Assembly (NCBI GenBank): GCA_030837935.1
Contig: JAUQXU010000197.1
Coordinates: 1-17,306 of the forward strand
From: Candidatus Brocadia sp.
GTDB lineage: Bacteria > Planctomycetota > Brocadiia > Brocadiales > Brocadiaceae
Length of the DNA: 17,306 nucleotides
Direction of reading: 5' to 3'
Part shown: in pieces, positions 7,151 to 13,309 of the stretch
Layout: each line of letters starts with the position of its first letter
Position numbering within the stretch: position 1 is the first letter of the stretch
Notes under the pieces: generated by a model
The model's database searches: none
The model's input: the letters and a program-made list of their open reading frames with translations, nothing else
Told to the model about the DNA's origin: nothing
Made by a program: the position numbers and the translations under genes

Positions 7151-8012
7151 GACCGCAATCCTTTTCACAGGAGTGGTTGCATGTTGCTTCTGTTTGCCGC
7201 GAGGGTTCTCTTACTCTGTCAATAATATCAGACACTGATGCATGGATCCTGCTTCCGTTCTCTAGTTCAATGGTAACTTGTTGTTGTAATACATCATAAT
7301 TAACAATTTCACCAATTCCTTTTGCAGTTTTGACGACAGAACCTTTTCGTGGTAGCGTATGTTTTAAGTCTTCATAGACTTTATCTTCGTACCGTAAACA
7401 ACACATAAGCCGGCCACATCGCCCTGATATCTTGGATGGATCTAATGTGGCTTTCTGATTTTTTGCCATTTTCATGGTAACGGGTTCGAGATTTTTGAGG
7501 AAAGATCTGCAACATAACTCCCGCCCGCAATGTTCGTAATCAGCTAAAAGCCTTGATTCATCACGAACGCCGATTTGTTTCATTTCTATGCGGGCCTGGT
7601 ATTCTTTTGCCAGATCTTTTACAAGTTCCCTGAAGTCTACGCGGCCATTGGCGAGATAATAGAAGATGATTTTTTTTGTTCCAAATAAGTGTTCAACACT
7701 AGCCAGTTTCATGAGGAGTTTATGCTCTTTTATCTTTTTTTGGCAAAATTTGAATTCGAAAGGAATCAACTCTTCCTGTATTTTTTTTTGTTTTTCCTTG
7801 TCGTCAGGGGTGGCTTTCCGTAAAATTTCCCCAAGATTTTCGATGGGGATATTATCAGCGATTTCTTTGACCTTGGTGACAACCTCGCCAAACTCTACGC
7901 CCCGGTGCGAACGAATTATAACCGGATCGCCCTTTTTAAGTGAGTTAAATGCTGCGTAGAAATCGGATGTATTTTTCAGAACACCGTATCGGATAGTCAG
8001 AATGTGTCGCAT
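7143..8012 (-). CDS. ricT: PSP1-domain protein, RicT (YaaT)-like
   Basis: A 289-residue cytosolic protein of the PSP1/RicT family. In Bacillus, RicT works with RicA and RicF in an iron-sulfur complex that affects RNase Y and development; in planctomycetes the role is not established. Family segments are KKGDPVIIRSHRGVEFGEVV (26-45), ANGRVDFRELVKDLA (121-135) and RIEMKQIGVRDESR (141-154). Two cysteine clusters follow: CGRELCC (162-168) and CGRLMCC (199-205), each C-x4-CC, likely Fe-S ligands. A further C-terminal tail, CNHSCEKDC (278-286, C-x3-C-x3-C), is unusual and close to the stop. ATG 8012 has a strong promoter upstream but no obvious Shine-Dalgarno sequence. It leads the operon with metG and the Minf_1886-type gene. 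Confidence 0.92.
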   Translation of the reverse strand: MRHILTIRYGVLKNTSDFYAAFNSLKKGDPVIIRSHRGVEFGEVVTKVKEIADNIPIENLGEILRKATPDDKEKQKKIQEELIPFEFKFCQKKIKEHKLLMKLASVEHLFGTKKIIFYYLANGRVDFRELVKDLAKEYQARIEMKQIGVRDESRLLADYEHCGRELCCRSFLKNLEPVTMKMAKNQKATLDPSKISGRCGRLMCCLRYEDKVYEDLKHTLPRKGSVVKTAKGIGEIVNYDVLQQQVTIELENGSRIHASVSDIIDRVREPSRQTEATCNHSCEKDCGRE

Positions 8013-8068
8013 GAAGGTATAGTGTAAAAGAGGTGCATGGCGCTATTTTATTAGAATATATTTATATT

Positions 8069-8097
8069 ATCATAGCAATTATATTATACCTTGTCAA
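8069..8097 (-). promoter_or_regulatory. Near-consensus sigma70 promoter for ricT-metG operon
   Basis: On the minus strand there is a perfect TTGACA (8092-8097), a 17-base spacer and TATGAT (8069-8074). The predicted start near 8062 gives a leader of about 50 bases before the ATG at 8012. Confidence 0.8.
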
Positions 8098-8152
8098 GTT
8101 TCACGGTCTTTTGGCAGTTGTTATTATGTGTAATTGTTTCATTGGATTACAC

Positions 8153-8180
8153 TTGCACTAATCGTTTATAGTATGATAAT
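8153..8180 (+). promoter_or_regulatory. Probable promoter for the exported coiled-coil protein gene
   Basis: TTGCAC (8153-8158), a 16-base spacer and GATAAT (8175-8180). The predicted start near 8187 gives a leader of about 60 bases before the ATG at 8246. It is divergent from the ricT promoter. Confidence 0.5.
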
Positions 8181-8184
8181 ATCG

Positions 8185-8200
8185 ACCTGCAAAGGCAGGT
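8185..8200 (+). other. Perfect hairpin at the predicted transcript 5' end
   Basis: ACCTGC (8185-8190) and GCAGGT (8195-8200) form a perfect 6-bp stem with an AAAG loop, right where the plus-strand transcript should begin. It could stabilise the mRNA 5' end or be an operator half-site pair. No U-run follows, so it is not a terminator. Confidence 0.45.
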
Positions 8201-8245
8201 GTTATTACTCATAAAGTGGAGATAAAATATTTTAGGATTTAGGAT

Positions 8246-8788
8246 ATGAGGCTAGCGACAAGAAAGTTTTTGGTGGGTTTGGTGGTAGTAATAGTTCCTA
8301 TGATACTGGCAGGCGGTTCGTTATTCGCACAAGATTTATCTAATAAATTAAATATGCTGGAGATCGTCATTTCAAATCTTATAGCAAGGGTTGAGGCATT
8401 GGAAAAACGTGTGAATGCATTAGAAAGAAATCTTTCCGGAGGAATCTCAAAAGCGCCAAAAAAAGAGATTCTGACTAAAGAGACCACCAGGCCTTCTTTA
8501 ACGGATGGATTTGAAGATATTGGAAATGGATTTTTTGTAAGAAATGTCCGGTTTAATCCATTTGGCGATAATGTACTTTTTACCGGTGAGATAGCGAATA
8601 GATCTGAAAAAAATTATCGCTTCGCAAAATTTAAATTGGAAATATATGATGACCGTGATTTGCTTGTTAAAAAAGAAGAATTTACCATACCGGATAGTCC
8701 GAAAGACAGTGTAAAACCCTTTGAAGCCATGCTTGCGGGAGTAGAAGCGGGTCTTATTAGTAGATATGTGATTCGCGCGGCTGATTAA
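8246..8788 (+). CDS. Exported coiled-coil protein with possible FxLYD-like C-terminal domain
   Basis: A 180-residue protein I cannot name. Residues 1-28 form a clear signal peptide (Arg/Lys N-region, hydrophobic VGLVVVIVPMILAGG core, probable cleavage after LFA). Residues 30-64 carry a leucine heptad pattern (LNMLEIVISNLIARVEALEK), which suggests an oligomerising coiled coil. After a linker, residues 95-175 look like a small beta-sandwich: FFVRNVRFNPFGDNVLFTGE, then FKLEIYDDRDLLVKKEEFTI, resembling FxLYD domains. Start ATG 8246 has AGGA eight bases upstream. It is monocistronic: the next gene converges from the other strand. The FxLYD likeness is by eye and only moderately sure. Confidence 0.85.
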   Translation: MRLATRKFLVGLVVVIVPMILAGGSLFAQDLSNKLNMLEIVISNLIARVEALEKRVNALERNLSGGISKAPKKEILTKETTRPSLTDGFEDIGNGFFVRNVRFNPFGDNVLFTGEIANRSEKNYRFAKFKLEIYDDRDLLVKKEEFTIPDSPKDSVKPFEAMLAGVEAGLISRYVIRAAD

Positions 8789-8818
8789 TTTATAGATGTC
8801 GAATTGTTGAGTTAGTTA

Positions 8819-9109
8819 CTACGTAGGGAGAAATATTTTCATTAACCGATAAAGTACATAAGAGAAAAAGCCAAATATGGAGAAGAGGAGAATAACTTCT
8901 ATAAAGACGATCTTATCTCTTCTCTTCATCTTTTCTTGAACTTTTCTTATATCCTGTGGACTGAGCCAAATTCCTTCCCAGGGGTATAATCCCTGTCTCT
9001 TCTGCTCTTCAAATTCCTTTAAAAGCCTCTCCTTTACCTTTTCCCTTGTTTTCTCTTTTAACTCCCTGATCTTCAGGGTAAGGGCGTCATCTTTTTTCGT
9101 TTTGGCCAT
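8819..9109 (-). CDS. Small membrane protein of unknown function
   Basis: I do not recognise this 96-residue protein. Residues 1-66 are highly charged and helical (many Lys, Glu and Arg), interrupted by an aromatic stretch GLYPWEGIWLSPQDIRK (40-56). One transmembrane helix follows at about 67-89 (IVFIEVILLFSIFGFFSYVLY), and a short tail ends in FLPT. The likely topology is a cytoplasmic N-terminus with one anchor. The start is uncertain: ATG 9109 gives a natural MAKTKK opening but lacks a ribosome-binding site, while the in-frame TTG at 9148 adds 13 residues and has GGAG nine bases upstream. It is the last gene of the minus-strand surface-glycan run, after a second tiny membrane protein. Confidence 0.7.
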   Translation of the reverse strand: MAKTKKDDALTLKIRELKEKTREKVKERLLKEFEEQKRQGLYPWEGIWLSPQDIRKVQEKMKRRDKIVFIEVILLFSIFGFFSYVLYRLMKIFLPT

Positions 9110-9216
9110 AGTAAGTGTAGTGTATGATAATGAACCGAGTATGCACAAAAAGTATTTCTCCGGGTATTAAATTCAAGGAAGAATTTTTTGGATGACATTA
9201 TATCTCAATATCATCA

Positions 9217-9456
9217 TTAAAACTGCATGTGCAAAAAGAAAACAAAAACTAAATAATTAAAAACCAAGATAGACACTCCCAAAATTATACCGAAAAGGAT
9301 ACCACCCATATATTGTAAAGGATGAGATGTCTTTTTTAGGAAAAGAAAGGGCGTAGGCGGTATATATCCTTCTTCTTCGGCCTGATTCTGGATCTGTTTA
9401 AAAAACCTCTTTCGTTCTTTTTTTTCCAGGAGGGTCAGTATTTCTTCATCTACCAT
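9217..9456 (-). CDS. Tiny membrane protein next to polysaccharide co-polymerase
   Basis: I do not recognise this 79-residue protein. The N-terminal 30 residues are acidic and basic (EKKERKRFFKQIQNQAEEEG) and should be helical. A proline-containing segment YIPPTPFLFLKK follows, and a transmembrane helix spans about 50-74 (MGGILFGIILGVSILVFNYL). ATG 9456 has AGGGGTG seven bases upstream and lies six bases after the stop of the Wzz-like gene, so the two are almost certainly co-transcribed. Its layout (charged helix, Pro/aromatic segment, one membrane helix) resembles the next gene downstream, though I see no clear sequence identity. Confidence 0.75.
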   Translation of the reverse strand: MVDEEILTLLEKKERKRFFKQIQNQAEEEGYIPPTPFLFLKKTSHPLQYMGGILFGIILGVSILVFNYLVFVFFLHMQF

Positions 9457-9462
9457 TATGCT

Positions 9463-10836
9463 TCACCCCTGTGTTGATTTTATGATCTTCCACAATCTGT
9501 ATATCCTTTTCTCACGGGTCTCATCCAGATAATTCACAAAAAAGCAATACAATACTCCGCCCAGAATGCCCACCAAACCAGCGACGATCATATTTAACCA
9601 TAAAATAGGAAATGCAGGTCGTGGAGGTGAGGTTGCTTTCTCCACCAAGACTGCCACTTGGGGAGCCCTTTTGGCCTGTGACTTAACCTCTTCTAAATTG
9701 ATGCTAAGCGTATCAATGAGCCGTTTGTATTTGTCTACCTCTGCAGTAAGGGTGTCAAGTTGATTTTTTAGTGTTGGTATCTCAACAATCCGTTCCTCTA
9801 ATTTCTTAAGCGTCTTTTTGTTCCCCTGTATGGATGCCTTTATCCCTTCTCTATCAACATAGAGATTAATTAGCTGTCTTCTCAGGTTCTCGTAAAAGGT
9901 ATCAGGGGCCTTTATCTGACTCTTTATGATAATTTCCATTTCTTTAGCGATATTTTTTTTAACCTCTTCATAATTTTTCTTTAGGGTCATATAGTCAGGA
10001 TGGGCCTCTTTTATTTCCACCCCAAGGGAGGCTATCTTGGCCTCTATATCCACCAATTGCCCCCTTAACTTTTCTAAAAGTGGGCTATGTATGATGAGTT
10101 CAGAGGTATTGAATGCAATAGCTTCTTCTTTTAATTTCCTTTTCATTGTCAATGTTTTCTTCTTATTCTCACTATATGAAACTAGAGAAGTTTCTAATTG
10201 AGACTCAAAAGTTGTTTTCATAGAAATAAGTTGTTTTATCTCTTCGTCCAAATTAGCAGTCCTATTTTTTTGCTGGAAGACGTTTCGTGCTTCCCTGGCT
10301 TCCAAAAGGTTCTTTTGGTTAATGGTTAATTCTTCTTCTGTCGTTGTTTGCCTTTCTGATTGAGATTTCAGCGAATACTCATCCATCAACTGCTTGAAAT
10401 ATTTTATATAGGCATTGGCGATACCAGCAGCCTGACCGGCGTCCCGGTCTCGTGCGTAGACTTCCATCATATATTCGTTACTCAAGACAAAGTCCATGTC
10501 CCTTCGCATGAGATCTATAACTCTTTTATGGGGAAAGTCCTTTTGTACCAGTTCTGCTATAGTCTTACTTTTAAGAATACCAATATAAGGTCCGTGTGTG
10601 TCTTCTTTGGCATCGGGAACAAGGGGAGCTCTGGCCATCTCCCCTCCTGGTGGGGCAAAAAAGATTGTAGTATCGGGCGTTTTTGGGACAAAAAATACAG
10701 CTTTTGCTTCATAGACAGGAGAGAGAATCTTTGAAAGTACTCCTGCAGTTATTATAGAGGAGAGAGTTATAATGAGTATCATTACCCTCCTATTATATAA
10801 TATAAACCAGTATTCTAATAAAGTTTTATCCGTCAT
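9463..10836 (-). CDS. Wzz/GumC-type polysaccharide co-polymerase (chain-length determinant), no kinase domain
   Basis: A 457-residue inner-membrane protein of the polysaccharide co-polymerase class, which controls chain length or export of surface glycans. The N-terminus LLEYWFILYNRRVMILIITL leads into TM1 (about 17-37), then the Wzz-type segment SPVYEAKAVFFVP. A long periplasmic part (about 150-400) is rich in coiled coil. A proline-rich SPPRPAFPILW motif (about 403-413) precedes TM2 (414-437), followed by a 20-residue basic cytoplasmic tail. There is no Walker A motif, so any tyrosine kinase partner must be encoded elsewhere. ATG 10836 has AAGGA three bases upstream. It is 11 bases after the carbamoyltransferase and six before a tiny membrane protein: a tight operon. 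Confidence 0.92.
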   Translation of the reverse strand: MTDKTLLEYWFILYNRRVMILIITLSSIITAGVLSKILSPVYEAKAVFFVPKTPDTTIFFAPPGGEMARAPLVPDAKEDTHGPYIGILKSKTIAELVQKDFPHKRVIDLMRRDMDFVLSNEYMMEVYARDRDAGQAAGIANAYIKYFKQLMDEYSLKSQSERQTTTEEELTINQKNLLEAREARNVFQQKNRTANLDEEIKQLISMKTTFESQLETSLVSYSENKKKTLTMKRKLKEEAIAFNTSELIIHSPLLEKLRGQLVDIEAKIASLGVEIKEAHPDYMTLKKNYEEVKKNIAKEMEIIIKSQIKAPDTFYENLRRQLINLYVDREGIKASIQGNKKTLKKLEERIVEIPTLKNQLDTLTAEVDKYKRLIDTLSINLEEVKSQAKRAPQVAVLVEKATSPPRPAFPILWLNMIVAGLVGILGGVLYCFFVNYLDETREKRIYRLWKIIKSTQG

Positions 10837-10847
10837 GAGTCCTTGCT

Positions 10848-12566
10848 CTATAGGGGTATTTCAGAGGGTTGTCCTATAAGAAGATTATTTAAAACCAGGT
10901 AATCCACCTTTGTTTTTAGGAAGCACGCTACGGCATCCTTCGGGGAACATACGATAGGTTCCTGGACGTTAAAGGAGGTATTTAGTAAGACAGGCACACC
11001 GGTGCGATTTTCAAATTCCTTAATGAGATTCCAATAGAGCGGGTTTACCTCTTTACTTACGGTTTGAGGCCTTGCTGTTCCATCCACATGGGTTACCGCG
11101 GGAATTTCCTTCTGTCTGTCTGGATTTACCTTGAAGGCAAAAAGCATAAAGGGGGATGGGATAGGATTTCCAAAATAGCTGTAGCTCTTTTCCTCCAAAA
11201 CAGATGGGGCAAATGGTCTGAATGGCTCCCGTTGTTTTACCTTGAGGTTTATAATATCCCTTGTCTCCGCTCTTCGGGGATCAGCGAGGAGGCTCCGATT
11301 CCCTAATGCCCTGGGTCCCCATTCCATACGGCCCTGAAACCAGCAAACGAGCTTGCCCGCGGACAAGAAGGTGGCAATTCTACTGCATAACTCTTCGCTT
11401 GTCAACTCTTTATAAGAAAGACCGAACTCATTGAGTGTATCAATGCACTGTTGATTAGAATAGGATGGACCCAGATAGGCGTCTCTCATTTGATATCTTC
11501 TGGGTTCACGGGTATACTGGTGATATACATGAAGGGCGGCTCCGATGGATGTTCCTGCATCTCCGGCTGCTGGCTGGACAAATATTTGGCGAAAGGGTGT
11601 ATTTTCAAGAAGCTTTCCATTTGCCACGCAGTTTAAGGCAACCCCTCCGGCCAGACAAAGCCTATCGACATTCGTTTTACGGTACAGATGATTTACCACA
11701 TGAAAGAGGGCCTCTTCCAGGACTACCTGGGCACTTTTGGCAATATCCATATGGTGATTCTCGATCTCTTCGTCTGGCAAACGATTTTTCCCTAATACCC
11801 GGATGGTTTCCTTCAGGAATATGCCCTGCCTGGCAAGATGGTAGTCAAGGAAACGGTTATTGACCCTGAATGTACCGTCCTTGCGAAAATCGAATACCTC
11901 ATTTCTAAAGAAATCAGCAAACGTAGGTTTCCCATACGATGCCATTCCCATGACTTTATATTCATCGGATTGTACCTTAAAACCGAGAAACCCGGTTATC
12001 GTTGCATAGAACTGGCCAAGAGAATGGGGAATTTTTATCGAAGCTAGCCGTTTTATCTCCGTACCATCGCAAGTCCAAAAAACCGTCGTGTCTTCTTCTC
12101 CTGCCCCATCTACGGTTAGAGCAGCAGCCCTTTCAAACGGGGAGACATAAAAGGCGCTTACTGCATGGCAGAGATGGTGATCAATATAATGGAGCCTGAA
12201 GTTTCCTTTGCTGAATTGCCTTTCAATAAGCCGCTTCATGGTAAAGAGCTGGTACCATTCATTTCCCAATTGACCCATACCCCGACGCGCTTTAGCTTTA
12301 AAGGCTCTCTTTGAAAAAGAAACTGACTTCAGGGCATTAAAGATCCTCGTTCCCATTACCCATGGCTTCCAGGATAAAGCCACCGCATCTAAGTCTTTAA
12401 CGGTTATGCCTGCTTCATCGAGACAGTACTGAATGGCGCTGGCGGGAAATCCGACATGGTGTTTACACCTGCTAAATCTCTCTTCTTCAGCGGCGGCCAC
12501 CACTTTACCATCCATAACAATGGCCGCCGAGGCATCATGCATATTGTTTATACCAAGAACTATCAC
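10848..12566 (-). CDS. Carbamoyltransferase of the NodU/CmcH/TobZ family
   Basis: A 572-residue cytoplasmic enzyme expected to O-carbamoylate a hydroxyl group, here probably on a sugar, using carbamoyl phosphate and ATP via a carbamoyladenylate. The YrdC/Kae1-like N-domain opens with VLGINNMHDASAA and shows the metal-site motif HHLCHA (130-135), TVDGAGE (151-157), VMGMASYGKP (205-214), LAGGVALNCVANGKLL (305-320) and AAGDAGTSIGAA (333-344). The C-domain shows WFQGRMEWGPRALGNRS (409-425) and FRPFAPSVLEE (449-459). Length and motif order match the family. The start is GTG 12566; the N-terminus fits, but the nearest purine-rich ribosome-binding sequence is rather far upstream. It sits just before the Wzz-like gene, which argues for modification of an exported glycan rather than an antibiotic; that is inference. 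Confidence 0.95.
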   Translation of the reverse strand: MIVLGINNMHDASAAIVMDGKVVAAAEEERFSRCKHHVGFPASAIQYCLDEAGITVKDLDAVALSWKPWVMGTRIFNALKSVSFSKRAFKAKARRGMGQLGNEWYQLFTMKRLIERQFSKGNFRLHYIDHHLCHAVSAFYVSPFERAAALTVDGAGEEDTTVFWTCDGTEIKRLASIKIPHSLGQFYATITGFLGFKVQSDEYKVMGMASYGKPTFADFFRNEVFDFRKDGTFRVNNRFLDYHLARQGIFLKETIRVLGKNRLPDEEIENHHMDIAKSAQVVLEEALFHVVNHLYRKTNVDRLCLAGGVALNCVANGKLLENTPFRQIFVQPAAGDAGTSIGAALHVYHQYTREPRRYQMRDAYLGPSYSNQQCIDTLNEFGLSYKELTSEELCSRIATFLSAGKLVCWFQGRMEWGPRALGNRSLLADPRRAETRDIINLKVKQREPFRPFAPSVLEEKSYSYFGNPIPSPFMLFAFKVNPDRQKEIPAVTHVDGTARPQTVSKEVNPLYWNLIKEFENRTGVPVLLNTSFNVQEPIVCSPKDAVACFLKTKVDYLVLNNLLIGQPSEIPL

Positions 12567-12728
12567 GGGGCTTTTTCTTCTTGCCTTCCTTTCAGATTTT
12601 TAATTAGGCATTAGGCCTTCGGCAACCCCCCCCCTGTTTCCTCCCGTTTACGGGGAGGATTATGGGGGGTGTTTGAAATTCCTATATTGTTAAGATATAG
12701 CGAGAAAATTAAAAAATTCCGGGAACTA
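12567..12728. other. Intergenic gap between EF-hand and carbamoyltransferase genes
   Basis: This 162-base gap holds the GC-rich palindromic element at about 12624-12676 and, between it and the EF-hand stop, a small perfect inverted repeat (CTATAT and ATATAG) near 12682-12700. A weak candidate promoter (TTGCCG, 17 bases, TAAAAA on the minus strand) begins just past the element and would serve the carbamoyltransferase. Confidence 0.35.
12624..12676. repeat. Intergenic copy of the GC-rich palindromic mini-element
   Basis: The plus strand has a C9 run, CTGTTT, then CCTCCCG-TTTA-CGGGGAGG, ATTAT and GGGGGG. The inner hairpin has seven or eight pairs with one bulge, and the outer C and G runs can pair to extend it. 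It shares CCCCCCCCTGTTT and GGGGAGGAT with the copy inside the debranching-enzyme gene. No U-run follows on the minus strand, so a role as intrinsic terminator is not supported, although the stem could slow transcription or protect mRNA ends. Confidence 0.75.
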
Positions 12729-13271
12729 TTACATATCCTCTTCTTGCAGCGTCTCTTCTACTTTTTCTTCTTCCTTTTGGGGGTGTTTTAATTCGTCTCC
12801 CGTTACAAATCCGTCTCCGTTTTTATCCATTTTATGGAATAGTTTCGTAGCCCTTTCCCCAGCCTTTTTTTGAACAAAGGCAACGGCCTCGTCTTTTGAA
12901 AGCTTTCCATCCTTGTTTGCATCAACATCGTCAAAACGGACATTCAACTTATTTTTCCCTTTGACCTCTTCCTTTGATAAGCATTTATCCCCATCAGTAT
13001 CTAATCGTTTAGCTTTTTCAGCGGTCCTTTCTTTCGCCTTTTTTATTATAAAGGCAACCAACTCGTCCCTGGAGATTTTTCTATCCTGGTCTGCATCAAT
13101 GGGTGAAAGTTTTGGTGGCAGTGCGGGGCCGTCAGCTTGTGCAGAAGTTTCTGGAGAACTTGCGGTTTCTGCAGGGGGTGCGGATGGAGTCGTTATTTGC
13201 TCCCCTGCATAAGACAAGGTTACAAAAAAGGGTAAAAATAGTGCAGTAGTTAATAATCCTTTTATTTTCAT
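12729..13271 (-). CDS. Secreted four-EF-hand calcium-binding protein
   Basis: A 180-residue protein with a signal peptide (MKIKGLLTTALFLPFFVTLS, probable cleavage after YA at 22). A Pro/Ala/Ser-rich spacer (about 27-55) follows, then four canonical 12-residue EF-hand loops: DADQDRKISRDE (59-70), DTDGDKCLSKEE (91-102), DANKDGKLSKDE (117-128) and DKNGDGFVTGDE (149-160). The tail is acidic (EEEKVEETLQEED). All four loops keep the Asp and Glu positions that bind calcium. I chose ATG 13271 because GAAAGG lies nine bases upstream; in-frame ATGs at 13280 and 13298 add only a few residues. It follows the FG-GAP repeat gene by 38 bases, so both secreted calcium-type proteins are probably made together. 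Its partner is unknown. Confidence 0.9.
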   Translation of the reverse strand: MKIKGLLTTALFLPFFVTLSYAGEQITTPSAPPAETASSPETSAQADGPALPPKLSPIDADQDRKISRDELVAFIIKKAKERTAEKAKRLDTDGDKCLSKEEVKGKNKLNVRFDDVDANKDGKLSKDEAVAFVQKKAGERATKLFHKMDKNGDGFVTGDELKHPQKEEEKVEETLQEEDM

Positions 13272-13309
13272 AATTTTCATCCTTTCAAAATAGGTCATGA
13301 ATTAGTTAT

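Noticed and set aside
10360..12199. Several plus-strand open frames opposite the co-polymerase and carbamoyltransferase
   Set aside because: They are antisense shadows of well-supported genes and show no domain, signal or ribosome-binding site.
12624..12676. Intrinsic terminator for the EF-hand gene
   Set aside because: The hairpin is strong, but no U-run follows on the minus strand and a related hairpin lies inside a coding gene, so a repeat element explains it better.
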